A DNA stretch of 60,248 bases from JAUZRW01 sp034437755 (GCA_034437755.1 DAOTTV010000041.1:1-60248), one strand, 5' to 3'; shown: positions 15,847 through 24,828, counted from the stretch's first letter. Numbers and translations are program-made. The notes: generated by a model not told the origin, from the letters alone.

Positions 15847-17799
15847 CTATTGCGCTTCTAATGGTTGAATCGTCAAAAGGGCATCATCGGCTTGCACAGT
15901 ATCGCCGACGGTATAGCGCAATTCTTCGATTGTGCCATCGTAAGGCGCGGTGATGCGATGCTCCATCTTCATCGCTTCCATGACCAGCAAAACATCGCCC
16001 TTGCTCACATCCTGTCCGGTTGTCACATGGACGGCAATCACCTGACCCGGCATCGGCGATACCAGCGATGTCTCGCTGTCGCCGACGGTCTGCGGCACGG
16101 GTAACGGCGTTTGCCAGCGCAGGGACGTTGTGCCTGCCAGCGTATGTAACCACCACACATCCTCGCGATTAACTAGCGTTATCTGCTGGCGTTCGCCATC
16201 GACGACCAGCGTCATGTCGCGCCCGTCATAGGCGATGCGTTGTACAGCGTGTGTGGTATCGCCGATCAACGCGCTGAAGTGTCCGTCTTGCGCGTGAGGG
16301 ATGAGTTGAACGGGATAGCGCATGTCGCCACGCGAGAACGTATGCTTAATCGGACGATTAGCGTTGTTGCGCCAGTGTGAGCGCGTCCCGTGCTGTGCCA
16401 GCGCCAGCGCGATCAACACCCGACTCGTGACAAGATCAGCATCGGGCATCAGATCAGCGTGATCGTCCAGAAACTCGGTGCTGATACGCCCCGCGACATG
16501 CTCAGGATGGGTGACGACGCGCCGTAGAAAGTCGATATTATGGCGCATACCGAGGCATTGTACCCGCGCTAGCATGTGGTCGAGCTTGCGTAGGGCTTCA
16601 GCCCGTGTGCGCCCATGGGCGATCACTTTGGCAATCATCGGGTCATAATAGGGCGAGACCGTCGTCCCGGATTGTACACCCGCATCAATCCGCCCCTCAT
16701 CCGGTATCTGCCAGTGTAAGATGTCGCCCGTCACCGGCAGAAATTGATTAGCTGGGTCTTCGGCATAGATGCGCGCTTCGATGGCGTGTCCCACCGGCGC
16801 TAAGTCATCCATCATCATGCCAGCGGCGAGGGCGATATCTGCCAGCGACGTGCCCTCGGCAATCTCGATCTGCCAGCGCACTAGATCAATGTCGAAGATC
16901 ATCTCCGTCACCGGATGCTCGACCTGCAAGCGCGTGTTCATCTCCATGAAGTAAAACTGCTTGTCGGCATCCATCAAAAACTCGATCGTGCCGGCATTGC
17001 GATACTGCAACTGCTCGGCAACTGCTAAGGCGGTGCGATGCAGGTCAGCCCGTCCGCGATCGCTGAGGGTGCTGGCAGGGGCTTCCTCGATGATTTTCTG
17101 GTGGCGGCGCTGGATGCTACATTCGCGTTCGCCCAGCACGAGGACGTTGCCCTGATGATCGCCGACGATCTGCACTTCAATATGGCGCGGCTTGACGAGC
17201 GCCTGTTCGAGCATCAGCGTCTCATTGCCGAAGGCTTGGCGTGCTTCGCGGCGGGCGGCAGTCAGCGCATCGGGCAGGGCATCGGCGGAAGTGACGAGGC
17301 GCATCCCTTTGCCGCCACCGCCCGCAGTCGCCTTGACCATGATCGGATAGCCGATGTCCTCTGCCGCTGCGATCAATGTGTCATCGCGCTGGTCATCACC
17401 GACGTAGCCTGCCACGTAGGGGATGCCGTCGAGATGTGTCTTGGCGGCTTTCTTATCACCCATGAGCGTGATCGTCTCAGGATCAGGCCCGATCCAGATC
17501 AAGTCAGCATCGCGCACCGCCTGCGCGAAGTCAGCATTTTCTGCCAGAAAGCCGTAACCCGGATGTACAGCGTCGGCGGTTGCTTGGCGGGCGGCGGCGA
17601 GGATGGCGGCGATGTTCAAATAGCTATCTTGCGCTTCGCTCGCGCCAATATGTACCGCAACGTCGGCCTGCTGAACGTGGCGTGCGTCGGTATCCGCAGT
17701 CGAATAGACCGCAATGGTTGTGATGCCCATCGCGCGGCACGTCCGCATAATACGACAGGCAATCTCGCCCCGATTGGCGATCAACAAACGCTGAATCAT
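15847..17799 (-). CDS. Biotin carboxylase/biotin carboxyl carrier subunit of an acyl-CoA carboxylase
   Basis: A 650-residue alpha subunit of the MccA/AtuF/PccA type. The N-terminal biotin carboxylase begins IQRLLIANRGEIACRIMRTC; ATP-grasp text includes KATAGGGGKGMRLV, ERECSIQRRHQKIIEEAP and EMNTRLQVEHPVTE. The C-terminal carrier domain ends in VMEAMKMEH, with the biotinylated Lys at about 611. It loads CO2 on biotin for transfer by the carboxyltransferase subunit, whose likely partner is encoded at 26454-28061. The start overlaps the crotonase stop by 4 nt (ATGA). The acyl-CoA substrate (3-methylcrotonyl, geranyl, propionyl) is not settled by this subunit. Confidence 0.92.
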   Translation of the reverse strand: MIQRLLIANRGEIACRIMRTCRAMGITTIAVYSTADTDARHVQQADVAVHIGASEAQDSYLNIAAILAAARQATADAVHPGYGFLAENADFAQAVRDADLIWIGPDPETITLMGDKKAAKTHLDGIPYVAGYVGDDQRDDTLIAAAEDIGYPIMVKATAGGGGKGMRLVTSADALPDALTAARREARQAFGNETLMLEQALVKPRHIEVQIVGDHQGNVLVLGERECSIQRRHQKIIEEAPASTLSDRGRADLHRTALAVAEQLQYRNAGTIEFLMDADKQFYFMEMNTRLQVEHPVTEMIFDIDLVRWQIEIAEGTSLADIALAAGMMMDDLAPVGHAIEARIYAEDPANQFLPVTGDILHWQIPDEGRIDAGVQSGTTVSPYYDPMIAKVIAHGRTRAEALRKLDHMLARVQCLGMRHNIDFLRRVVTHPEHVAGRISTEFLDDHADLMPDADLVTSRVLIALALAQHGTRSHWRNNANRPIKHTFSRGDMRYPVQLIPHAQDGHFSALIGDTTHAVQRIAYDGRDMTLVVDGERQQITLVNREDVWWLHTLAGTTSLRWQTPLPVPQTVGDSETSLVSPMPGQVIAVHVTTGQDVSKGDVLLVMEAMKMEHRITAPYDGTIEELRYTVGDTVQADDALLTIQPLEAQ

Positions 17800-18608
17800 G
17801 ACTCGTCCCCCCTAGCCCAATTTGGTTTGCGTTTTTCCATGAACGCTGATAGCCCTTCCTGTGCTTCGTCGCTAGCACGCAGACGATTGAGCAAATTCGC
17901 CCGATAGCCGACGCTGTCATCGAGGGGCCTATCGCGCACTTCAAAGATCAGTTCCTTGATGGCGGCAATCGCGTGAGGCGCACAGTAGCGGATTTCGTCG
18001 AGTTCATACTGAAGCGCGAGATCAATTTCATCGGCAGGGCAGGCGACATGCACGAACCCGTACTCATGGGCGCGTTTACCGTCGAAGCGTCGTCCCGTCA
18101 GCATCAACTCGCGCGCCCGTGCGAAGGTCACGCGGCTCAACACATAGGGCGAGATATACGCTGGCGCAACCCCCAGGCGGACTTCGGGCAAGCCGAACTC
18201 AGCATCGTCGGCGGCAATCGCCACATCGCTGACGCAGACCAAACCCAACCCCCCGCCGAGCGCCACGCCTTCCACCCGCGCAATCACGACCTGTGGCGCT
18301 TCGTTGACGGCACGGAGCATGACATCGAGATTGTGCGCGCTCTCTGTCGCTGGCACGCGTTTATCGCGCATCTCTTTGATGTCGCCCCCCGCACAAAATG
18401 TCCCTTCTGCGCCCGTCAGCACGATCGCCCGTACTTGTCGATCCTCACGCAATTGCTGAAACACGTCCGTCAGCTCAGCAACCATCTTAAAGTTCATTGC
18501 ATTTTTCTTCTCAGGGCGATTGAGTGTAATTGTCACGGTGAAATCGTGGCTTTCGACCAGTAATGTCTCTAAATCTACAAACTCTGTCACGAGTTTTTCC
18601 TTTTCCAT
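17796..18608 (-). CDS. Enoyl-CoA hydratase/isomerase family protein (AtuE/LiuC-like)
   Basis: A 270-residue crotonase. The oxyanion-hole regions are CAGGDIKEM and EGVALGGGLGLVCVSDVAIA. The conserved Glu in FGLPEVRLGVAP is present. The second catalytic Glu of classic hydratases (GGGxEL) is replaced by Gly here (GGGLGL). I recall this 'GLVCVSDVAIA' pattern from isohexenylglutaconyl-CoA hydratase AtuE rather than from methylglutaconyl-CoA hydratase, so an Atu-like role is favoured but not proven. The ATG at 18608 is chosen because the longer frame runs into repeat copy B. It is translationally coupled to the biotin carboxylase gene. No clear Shine-Dalgarno site is seen. Confidence 0.85.
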   Translation of the reverse strand: MEKEKLVTEFVDLETLLVESHDFTVTITLNRPEKKNAMNFKMVAELTDVFQQLREDRQVRAIVLTGAEGTFCAGGDIKEMRDKRVPATESAHNLDVMLRAVNEAPQVVIARVEGVALGGGLGLVCVSDVAIAADDAEFGLPEVRLGVAPAYISPYVLSRVTFARARELMLTGRRFDGKRAHEYGFVHVACPADEIDLALQYELDEIRYCAPHAIAAIKELIFEVRDRPLDDSVGYRANLLNRLRASDEAQEGLSAFMEKRKPNWARGDES

Positions 18609-18628
18609 ATGATATGAGTAACAAATTC

Positions 18629-18816
18629 GGCTCTTTGGGATTTCGCGTGGTTTTTGTTGCAAGGACGTTGTCTCCACACCCCCACAAGGAACTGTCGTTC
18701 CTTGACTTTGTTCATTTTGAACGCTATGCGTTCAAAAAAGCAAAAGTTTTTGGTGTTCCCTTTTTAAAAAAGGGAACAAAAAGAGCTTGACCATGTAAGA
18801 TACGAAAGAACCACAA
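18629..18816. repeat. Mosaic hairpin element, copy B
   Basis: A 188-nt element, an inverted copy of D (28163-28350) at about 93% identity by eye over the full length. On its minus strand it carries TTCCC-TTTTTT-type stems, GAACGC-ATA-GCGTTC, CAAGGAAC-GACA-GTTCCTTG and GAC-AAC-GTC. D has GGC-AAA-GCC at the last site, a paired change that keeps the stem. The element ends 20 nt before the crotonase start and would be in its leader RNA. Confidence 0.85.
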
Positions 18817-18993
18817 ATTCTTGACATAATCCGTTTATCGTATTCTAGCGTATCTACTTCTGTTTGGCAGAGACACTTATCAGCAGTTTAATTGTTGATA
18901 GATTAGCTAAATTTTACTAACTTTATCGAGATTGCTTTTCATTATTTGCATAAAGCAATATAATGAGGGCTATATCATGCGATTAATACTACA
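18817..18993 (+). promoter_or_regulatory. Leader region of the histidine kinase gene, with a six-codon ORF
   Basis: The region holds a TTGACA box (18821-18826) without a well-spaced -10, and a perfect TATAAT (18959-18964) without a well-spaced -35. GAGGG (18965-18969) is 7 nt before an ATG at 18977 that opens a six-codon frame, MRLILQ. Its TGA (18995-18997) overlaps the kinase ATG at 18994. The kinase has no close ribosome site of its own, so it may be translated by coupling from the mini-ORF. Confidence 0.35.
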
Positions 18994-21081
18994 ATGAGCC
19001 TTATGCCAACAAATAAGATTAATACCAATTCTGATACGAATACAAAGCACGAATTAGATGGCTTGCGCGCCCTGCAACACTTCACGACGAAGACCTATAC
19101 GCTCGTCGATCAACAGCGCGATATTGCTATCAGTCAGGTGGCATCCGCCTTCAAGAGCGCACTCCGCTGTGATAACGTGATCCTCATGTTGCTCAACGAG
19201 ACCGATGCCAATCTCGAAGTCGCTAGCTCGCAACCGCCACAACCCACATTACAACATTTTGCGCTCAGCACGTACAATCTCGACGACACAGCGATCCTCA
19301 AGCAAGTGATGAATGGCGCTATCGTAACAGTCAACCCCCAGAACGCCCGTCAGGACGAACAGTTTGAAATCATGTTTGAAGTCACGGGCAGTCAACATAT
19401 GTATCTCATGCCCTTGCGTCTACAAGCGGCCTGCTTCGGCATCTTGGTCGTCTATCAGGATGATGATGCCACGCTCTCGGACGCACAACAACACCAACTA
19501 CAAACTCTGCAACCCGCGGTATCCGATGCTGTCAACCGTATCTTGAAGCAGGCGACAGTCCAAAAGCAACTGAAAGACTTCCGTCGTGAGAACGAAATTT
19601 TCGCCCGCATTGATGAAGAACTGAGCAACATCACCGAGTTGAACTACGTCTTCAACATGATTATGGATTGGGCGTTACGCTTTACCAATGCCGATGCCGC
19701 CGGTCTCGCGCTCTACAACCGCGAGACCGATACCCTGCGCGCGATGACCAACTACGGCTATCCCCCCGATACATTCCAGACGGGCGAAGACCTGCCCGAA
19801 GAGCGCGGCGGTATCTCTCTGCGCGTGGCACGGCAGGGTGTCAGCGAGATTGTGCCCGATGTGACACAGGACAAAAACTACGTCGCCGTTACATCCAATA
19901 TGCGAACACAAATGACCGTGCCAATCATGCGCGAAGATCGTGTGATTGCTGTGCTGGCACTGGAGAGCAAACGCTTCAATGGTTTCACCGATGCTCACAT
20001 GGATTTTGTACGCAAGCTCACCAATCGCGCGGGTATCGCGGTTGATAATGCGCGGCTCTTTGCCGAGACCCAGCGCGAACGCGAGAAACTCGGTTACATC
20101 CTGCGTAACATCGTCGATATTGTAATCGTCGTCGACTCTGACCATCGCCTCGTCTTGCTCAACCACTCGGCGCGGTCGGCATTTCGTCTAGCGATGAACA
20201 GTGATTACGTCGGACGCTTGTTCAGTGACGTGATCGCCAACGCCAAGCTACAGGAACTCTACACCGATGCCGCCGAGAGTGGCGAGGTAACACACGGCGA
20301 AGTCCTGATCGGCAATGATAAAGCCTATCACGCCAGCATCAATCATCAACCTGAAGTCGGGCAAATTATCGTCATGCACGATATTACGCACTTCAAAGAG
20401 ACGGATAAGCTGAAGACCGAATTCGTCGCGACTGTCTCGCACGACCTCAAACAACCGTTATCATCCATGCGCGGCTATCTCGATCTCTTGCAAATGGCAA
20501 ATGACTTCGACGAGCGATCGCTGAAATTTGTCGATAACCTGGGCTTCGCTTTCAAGAACATGCAAGCCCTGATTGACGACTTGCTCGACATTGCGCGTAT
20601 CGAATCGGGCCTCAAGCTCAATCTGAAATCGATCGAACTGATGCCGATTTTGCAACGGAGTATGCGTAACGTGCAACATCGCGCTGACGAGAAATCGATC
20701 AAAGTGGTGACCGATATCCCCGCGCCCTTGCCACAGATCAGCGGCGATGTCTCGCGCTTAGAGCAGATTTTCAACAATTTGATCGGCAATGCAGTCAAGT
20801 ACACGCCACCAGAAGGCACAGTTACCATCAAGATCGAAGTCCGACAGAACACGCTTCGCGTCTATGTGGTCGATGATGGTATGGGCATCGGTGCGGAAGA
20901 TTTGCCACACATTTTCGAGCGTTTCTATCGCGTGCGCCGTCCAGAGACCGACAGCATCGACGGCACGGGCTTAGGATTGGCGATCGTCAAATCCTTGATC
21001 GAAGCGCATCAGGGCAAGATTGACGTTGAGAGCGAACTCGGCAAAGGCTCGACCTTCCGCGTGACTCTGCCACTCGCATGA
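18994..21081 (+). CDS. Orphan sensor histidine kinase with GAF and PAS domains
   Basis: A 695-residue kinase with no obvious transmembrane segment. The order is a GAF-like domain (about 30-180), a second GAF domain (about 205-360; MDWALRFTNADAAGLALYN, MRTQMTVPIMREDRVIAVLA), PAS (about 365-465), HisKA with VSHDLKQPLSSMRGYLDLL (phospho-acceptor His483), and HATPase_c (NLIGNAVKYTP, DDGMGIG, GTGLGLAIVKSLIEAHQG). It senses a cytoplasmic ligand or redox cue. No response regulator is encoded nearby. It runs against its neighbours and divides the catabolic gene set, facing the crotonase gene across repeat B. Confidence 0.93.
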   Translation: MSLMPTNKINTNSDTNTKHELDGLRALQHFTTKTYTLVDQQRDIAISQVASAFKSALRCDNVILMLLNETDANLEVASSQPPQPTLQHFALSTYNLDDTAILKQVMNGAIVTVNPQNARQDEQFEIMFEVTGSQHMYLMPLRLQAACFGILVVYQDDDATLSDAQQHQLQTLQPAVSDAVNRILKQATVQKQLKDFRRENEIFARIDEELSNITELNYVFNMIMDWALRFTNADAAGLALYNRETDTLRAMTNYGYPPDTFQTGEDLPEERGGISLRVARQGVSEIVPDVTQDKNYVAVTSNMRTQMTVPIMREDRVIAVLALESKRFNGFTDAHMDFVRKLTNRAGIAVDNARLFAETQREREKLGYILRNIVDIVIVVDSDHRLVLLNHSARSAFRLAMNSDYVGRLFSDVIANAKLQELYTDAAESGEVTHGEVLIGNDKAYHASINHQPEVGQIIVMHDITHFKETDKLKTEFVATVSHDLKQPLSSMRGYLDLLQMANDFDERSLKFVDNLGFAFKNMQALIDDLLDIARIESGLKLNLKSIELMPILQRSMRNVQHRADEKSIKVVTDIPAPLPQISGDVSRLEQIFNNLIGNAVKYTPPEGTVTIKIEVRQNTLRVYVVDDGMGIGAEDLPHIFERFYRVRRPETDSIDGTGLGLAIVKSLIEAHQGKIDVESELGKGSTFRVTLPLA

Positions 21082-21113
21082 TGGATGCGTCCACTAGTGG
21101 GGCGATCGTGTCG

Positions 21114-21425
21114 CTAGTCGTCCCATGGCATGTAAAGCAACGCGCCGGCGAGTGATTTTCCGAGCGGATCAATGCGCGTCGAGCGCGTGCCACCCCCGTC
21201 TAATGCGCGGTGGCAGACGAAGTTCAAGGCTTCGATGTTATCCAACTCGTAGCGCACGATATCGCCCTGCACCAGAGCGCCCAGATAGGCTTGCACGCGC
21301 TCTGCCGAGAGATGCGCTTTGATCTCAGCATAGGCGGCGCTATCGCGGGCGATCACGCTGATATTAGCGATGTCGCCCTTATCGCCTTCGCGCCCGATGG
21401 CTAAATCATACAGTCGTTTCGTCAT
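21114..21425 (-). CDS. AtuA C-terminal domain protein (separate gene)
   Basis: A 103-residue protein starting MTKRLYDLAIGREGDKGDIA, followed by NISVIARDSAAYAEIKAHLS and a tail with FVCHRALDGGGTRSTRIDPL. 'L..LA..RSGDKGD..NI.V' and 'LDGGG..S...D..GK' are what I recall from the C-terminal ferredoxin-like domain of AtuA proteins. In Pseudomonas AtuA that domain is joined to the DUF1446 domain in one chain; here the DUF1446 part is at 22177-23538. The ATG is at 21425. Repeat C lies between this gene and the next one upstream. It converges with the kinase gene with 32 nt between stops. Confidence 0.83.
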   Translation of the reverse strand: MTKRLYDLAIGREGDKGDIANISVIARDSAAYAEIKAHLSAERVQAYLGALVQGDIVRYELDNIEALNFVCHRALDGGGTRSTRIDPLGKSLAGALLYMPWDD

Positions 21426-21448
21426 GGATGCACCCTCCTAGTGTTTGA

Positions 21449-21630
21449 TTAAATTGCTAAAGGGCTTTGCCCTTTAAACCCACAAGTTTTTGCAAAAGCT
21501 CAACCAAAACTTTCACAGATTGCTTTTTCAACTCGATTGAGTTGAAAACGAATGGTTTCAAAAGACGTAAGCCTTTTGCAGGGTGTGGGACAGCGTCCCA
21601 CTTTGCACAACGTTTACACATGAGCCAAAA
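21449..21630. repeat. Mosaic hairpin element, copy C
   Basis: The left part (AAAGGGC-TTT-GCCCTTT and the TTTTTGCAAAA palindrome) matches copy A. The middle is unique (TCAACTC-GATT-GAGTTGA), and the right end has GTGGGAC-AGC-GTCCCAC, a variant of the terminal stem in A, B and D. It fills the gap between the AtuA C-domain gene and the small membrane-protein gene. Confidence 0.75.
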
Positions 21631-21646
21631 CTTTTAGGGTCATGTA

Positions 21647-22177
21647 CTAGAGCAAGGTATGATTCTCTTGATCGACATACAGCACCGCGATCCGCGCCCC
21701 AACACCGGGATACCGTCGCCCGTCTGGTAAGCGTTGTGCGGGATAACGCAGGTCAACCGTATCAATCACGCGCTGATTCTGTGGGGTGATGATGCGATAG
21801 GTGATGCGCGTGGTGACGGTCGTACTCAGGTTGAAACTCGGTTGCGTGTCGCTGTGGATGATCTCGCCGTATAGAATATGACCGTGCGTCGCCAGTCGCC
21901 GCCAGCGCAGGTGCATTGCCAGCGAGAGATACGCGCAGACCAGCCCCCCAACCAGTAACTGAACTGGCAACATCAAGCGCACGCTGTACCCCGCCCATGA
22001 CACCAGCGCGACAATCAGCACAATCAAGGGCAGGGCAATCAGCAGAAACAGCATCGCAAAGTAGCGAAGCGTGTAAGCGATTGTGATCGGGGTGATCGAT
22101 TGCACTTGACCCGTGATAATCGGTTTGTTCTGTGAGTTGAACAGGAAAATATTGCGCATATACGGAAATAAAGCCAT
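21647..22177 (-). CDS. Small membrane protein, DUF3592-like
   Basis: A 176-residue protein with two hydrophobic segments (about 33-60: YFAMLFLLIALPLIVLIVAL; about 66-90: LMLPVQLLVGGLVCAYLSLA). A soluble beta-rich tail follows: HGHILYGEIIHSDTQPSFNL, TTRITYRII and GARIAVLYVDQENHTLL. The tail has the 'G.I..G.V......Y.....G..V.V.YDP..' plan of DUF3592 proteins. The ATG at 22177 overlaps the AtuA stop by one base (TGATG); a GTG at 22180 is an alternative. It separates the two AtuA parts, so it may be linked to the pathway. The function is unknown. Confidence 0.7.
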   Translation of the reverse strand: MALFPYMRNIFLFNSQNKPIITGQVQSITPITIAYTLRYFAMLFLLIALPLIVLIVALVSWAGYSVRLMLPVQLLVGGLVCAYLSLAMHLRWRRLATHGHILYGEIIHSDTQPSFNLSTTVTTRITYRIITPQNQRVIDTVDLRYPAQRLPDGRRYPGVGARIAVLYVDQENHTLL

Positions 22178-23538
22178 CACTCTACCACCAGATAGTCGAT
22201 CTGCGGCGTGACATGCGCGCGATCGATCAAGGTCGGGAATAAGCCGAGAATCGCGCGCGGGCGGGCGCTGATCGTCGTGCCGGAGATGCTCATACCGGCA
22301 GGCCCGCTCAAGCCGTGCGTCATCATGCGGCGTACCGCTGTTTTCAGCGTGCCTTCGTCCTGCGCGGTGAACATCACCCGAATCACGAGTTCGAGCGGGT
22401 CGTCGGGCAATTCAGCAATTGCCCCGTACAGGCTGTTTGCCCCTAGCAGGCTATAAGTCACGCGTTCGATTGGTAAATCCTCCCATGTATGGGCGATCAT
22501 CGTCTGTAACTGCTCGTACTTCTTCCACGCCTGTGGATACCCTACCGTGAAGATCAACTCGCGCATGTAGCCTTCCATGCGTCCCATGCTCAGTTTGAGC
22601 TTGTCTGGTCGTGGCTTGCCCGTCACGTCGCTGATGCGTACCTGATTATCGCCGCGATCATCTAATTGGAGTGTCGTAAAATCAGCGATGACATCCGGCG
22701 TGATGTAATGCGCGGGGTCGTGGACTTCGTACAGCAATTGCTCCTTTACCGTCCACTGGTTGACGATGCCGCCCATCTCCAGCACATTGGTAAGCGTGAA
22801 ATCGCCATCCGCATCGACATGAGCAATCGGATAGCCGAGTCGGTGTAAATCGGTGTCTGCGATCTCGTCGATCACGCCGAGGCTGTTGCCGCCGACGACC
22901 TGCGCCGTACACTCCAGCAGATGCCCGACGACGATGCCCGATGCCAGCTTATCCCAATCATCCCATGCCCAATCATAATGTGCGATCAAGGGCGCGAGGA
23001 ACAGACACGGGTCTGCCACACGACCGGTAATCACAATGTCCGCGCCGGCTTGCAGGGCAGTGACGATTGGCTGTGCGCCGAGATACACGTTCGCATTCGC
23101 CAATGGATGTGCGTCCGGGTCAAAGGGCGCACCCGTCTCCAGATGTGCCAGCCTCTCGCCCGCTTCTTGCAAGGTCGGGATGCGATCGCGCACATCATCA
23201 CCGCTGATCGCCGCGATTTTCAGCCCCTTTAAGCCTAGCTTCTGGGCCGTCTCATAAACCAGTTGTGCTGCACCTGCGGGATTCAAGCCGCCACCATTGG
23301 TGATGAGCGGTATCTGGCACTCGTATGCGGCGGGTAAAATTTTCTGGGCGATGATGCCCATGTCAAACGTGTAGCCGCGTGTGGGGTCTTTCAGCTTATC
23401 TTTTTGCAAAATCGCCAGTGTGAGTTCAGCCAGCGCCTCGAAGCAGACGACATCCACATGCCCGCCTTCGATCATAGGAAGGGCACGGGTGACATCGTCG
23501 CCGTAATAGCCCTGCGCTGAACCGATGCGATAGGTCAT
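22177..23538 (-). CDS. AtuA-like acyclic terpene utilisation protein, DUF1446 domain
   Basis: A 453-residue DUF1446 protein: IGSAQGYYGDDVTRALPMIE, VDVVCFEALAELTLAIL, ITNGGGLNPAGAAQLVYE, ITGRVADPCLFLAPLIAHYD and HLLECTAQVVGGN. In acyclic-terpene degraders AtuA is essential, but its reaction is not established. Full AtuA chains are longer because they carry a C-terminal domain of about 100 residues, which here is a separate gene (21114-21425). The ATG is at 23538. It follows the acyl-CoA dehydrogenase by 72 nt. Its presence steers the whole set towards branched-chain or terpenoid acyl-CoA breakdown. Confidence 0.88.
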   Translation of the reverse strand: MTYRIGSAQGYYGDDVTRALPMIEGGHVDVVCFEALAELTLAILQKDKLKDPTRGYTFDMGIIAQKILPAAYECQIPLITNGGGLNPAGAAQLVYETAQKLGLKGLKIAAISGDDVRDRIPTLQEAGERLAHLETGAPFDPDAHPLANANVYLGAQPIVTALQAGADIVITGRVADPCLFLAPLIAHYDWAWDDWDKLASGIVVGHLLECTAQVVGGNSLGVIDEIADTDLHRLGYPIAHVDADGDFTLTNVLEMGGIVNQWTVKEQLLYEVHDPAHYITPDVIADFTTLQLDDRGDNQVRISDVTGKPRPDKLKLSMGRMEGYMRELIFTVGYPQAWKKYEQLQTMIAHTWEDLPIERVTYSLLGANSLYGAIAELPDDPLELVIRVMFTAQDEGTLKTAVRRMMTHGLSGPAGMSISGTTISARPRAILGLFPTLIDRAHVTPQIDYLVVE

Positions 23539-23610
23539 TGCAATCGCTTTCTGTTAGATGTGTGCATACAACGACGGGGACAGTGTACGCAACCGTCCCC
23601 GCCAGTAACG

Positions 23611-24804
23611 TCAGTGTTGATCCATACCCTCTAGCTTGGCGATCACCTGTAGCATAATTTCGTCCGCGCCGCCGCCGATGCTGGTCAGGCGGGCATCGCG
23701 GTAATAGCGCGAGATGGGGGTCTCTTCCATGTAGCCCATGCCGCCATAAAACTGGATGCAGGTATCAGCGACTTGTCGCACCAAGCGCCCGACCTTCAGC
23801 TTGCACATTGACGCGATGCGCGTTACTTCCGGCGCGGGGGCGTTCGCCTGTATCAAGCCCGCACAGTAGTAGTTCAATTGCTTGGTCGCTTCGATTTCGG
23901 TCAGCAACTCGCCCAGCTTAAACTGAATCCACTGGTTCGATAGAAGTGGCTTGCCGAATGTCTTGCGCTCACGGGCGTATTGCATCGTGTCGCGCACGGC
24001 TTTTTCGGCACCGGCGACCGCGCCAATTGCGCCCACGAGTCGCTCGACCTGAAATTGTTCCATCTGGTAGTAGAAGCCCTTGCCTTCTGCGCCGATGCGA
24101 TGATGCACGGGCACGCGCATATCCTCGAATGCCAGCAGGGCGGTATCGCTGGAGTGATTGCCCAGCTTGACCAGCTTACGACTCACATGGAAGCCCTCGG
24201 TGTCGGTCGGCACGACAATCAGCGACATGCCTTTGTAGTCGTCGCCATCGGCGGTGCGCGCCAACAGGCAAATCCAATCGGCTTGCGTGCCGTTGGTGAT
24301 GTACATCTTACTGCCGTTGATGACGTAGTCATCGCCATCGCGTTCGGCGCGGGTTTGGATGCGCGCCACGTCGGAACCGGCATCCGGTTCAGTGACAGCA
24401 ATCGCGCCGACCATCTCGCCACGAATGGAAGGTACTAAGTACGTCTCTTTCAGATAGTCAGAACCATGCTCGGCGAGAGCCGGCGTACACATGTCAGTAT
24501 GCACAGCGATCGCCATCGGCACACCGCCCATCGGCGCTTTACCCAGTTCTTCATGGAGGACGACAGTGAACCAGATGTCGGCTTCTGCACCGCCGTACTG
24601 TTCGGAGTAATTCAAGCCGAGAAAGCCGAGGTCGCCCATCTTCTTGAACAAGTCATGTAGGGGGGCGATGCCGGCTTCTTCCCATGCTTCGGCGTGTGGG
24701 GCAATCTCTTGCGCGACGAATTTTCGTACTGACTTACGAAACATCTGATGCTCTTCGGTGAAGGGTTGATACGGATTCACCTGTGTGGGGGACGGAGCTA
24801 CCAT
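23611..24804 (-). CDS. Acyl-CoA dehydrogenase
   Basis: A 397-residue FAD-dependent acyl-CoA dehydrogenase. The N-terminal helical domain includes FTEEHQMFRKSVRKFVAQEI. The middle beta domain has AVTEPDAGSDVARIQTRA and YVINGSKMYITNGTQADW, and the C-terminal domain has QFYGGMGYMEETPISRYYRD. The second Glu of MEETP (about Glu361) lines up with the catalytic base of medium-chain enzymes. In isovaleryl-CoA dehydrogenase that position is not Glu, so this argues against a simple leucine-pathway enzyme; an AtuD-like or other role is open. The ATG at 24804 has AAAGG upstream and replaces a TTG at 24822. Confidence 0.92.
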   Translation of the reverse strand: MVAPSPTQVNPYQPFTEEHQMFRKSVRKFVAQEIAPHAEAWEEAGIAPLHDLFKKMGDLGFLGLNYSEQYGGAEADIWFTVVLHEELGKAPMGGVPMAIAVHTDMCTPALAEHGSDYLKETYLVPSIRGEMVGAIAVTEPDAGSDVARIQTRAERDGDDYVINGSKMYITNGTQADWICLLARTADGDDYKGMSLIVVPTDTEGFHVSRKLVKLGNHSSDTALLAFEDMRVPVHHRIGAEGKGFYYQMEQFQVERLVGAIGAVAGAEKAVRDTMQYARERKTFGKPLLSNQWIQFKLGELLTEIEATKQLNYYCAGLIQANAPAPEVTRIASMCKLKVGRLVRQVADTCIQFYGGMGYMEETPISRYYRDARLTSIGGGADEIMLQVIAKLEGMDQH

Positions 24805-24828
24805 TAAATATTTGCCTTTCAAAATAAA

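Noticed and set aside
17038..17907. 289-residue open frame on the plus strand
   Set aside because: It lies opposite the biotin carboxylase gene, whose product is unmistakable. The antisense frame is open because of codon bias and encodes no recognisable domain.
17973..18563. 196-residue open frame on the plus strand
   Set aside because: Antisense to the crotonase gene, which has clear family motifs.
18563..18790. 75-residue open frame
   Set aside because: It is made mostly of hairpin element B, which is repeated elsewhere without keeping this frame.
21091..21100. CCACTAGTGG palindrome between the converging kinase and AtuA C-domain genes
   Set aside because: Only 10 bp with no loop or T-run; too short to call a bidirectional terminator.
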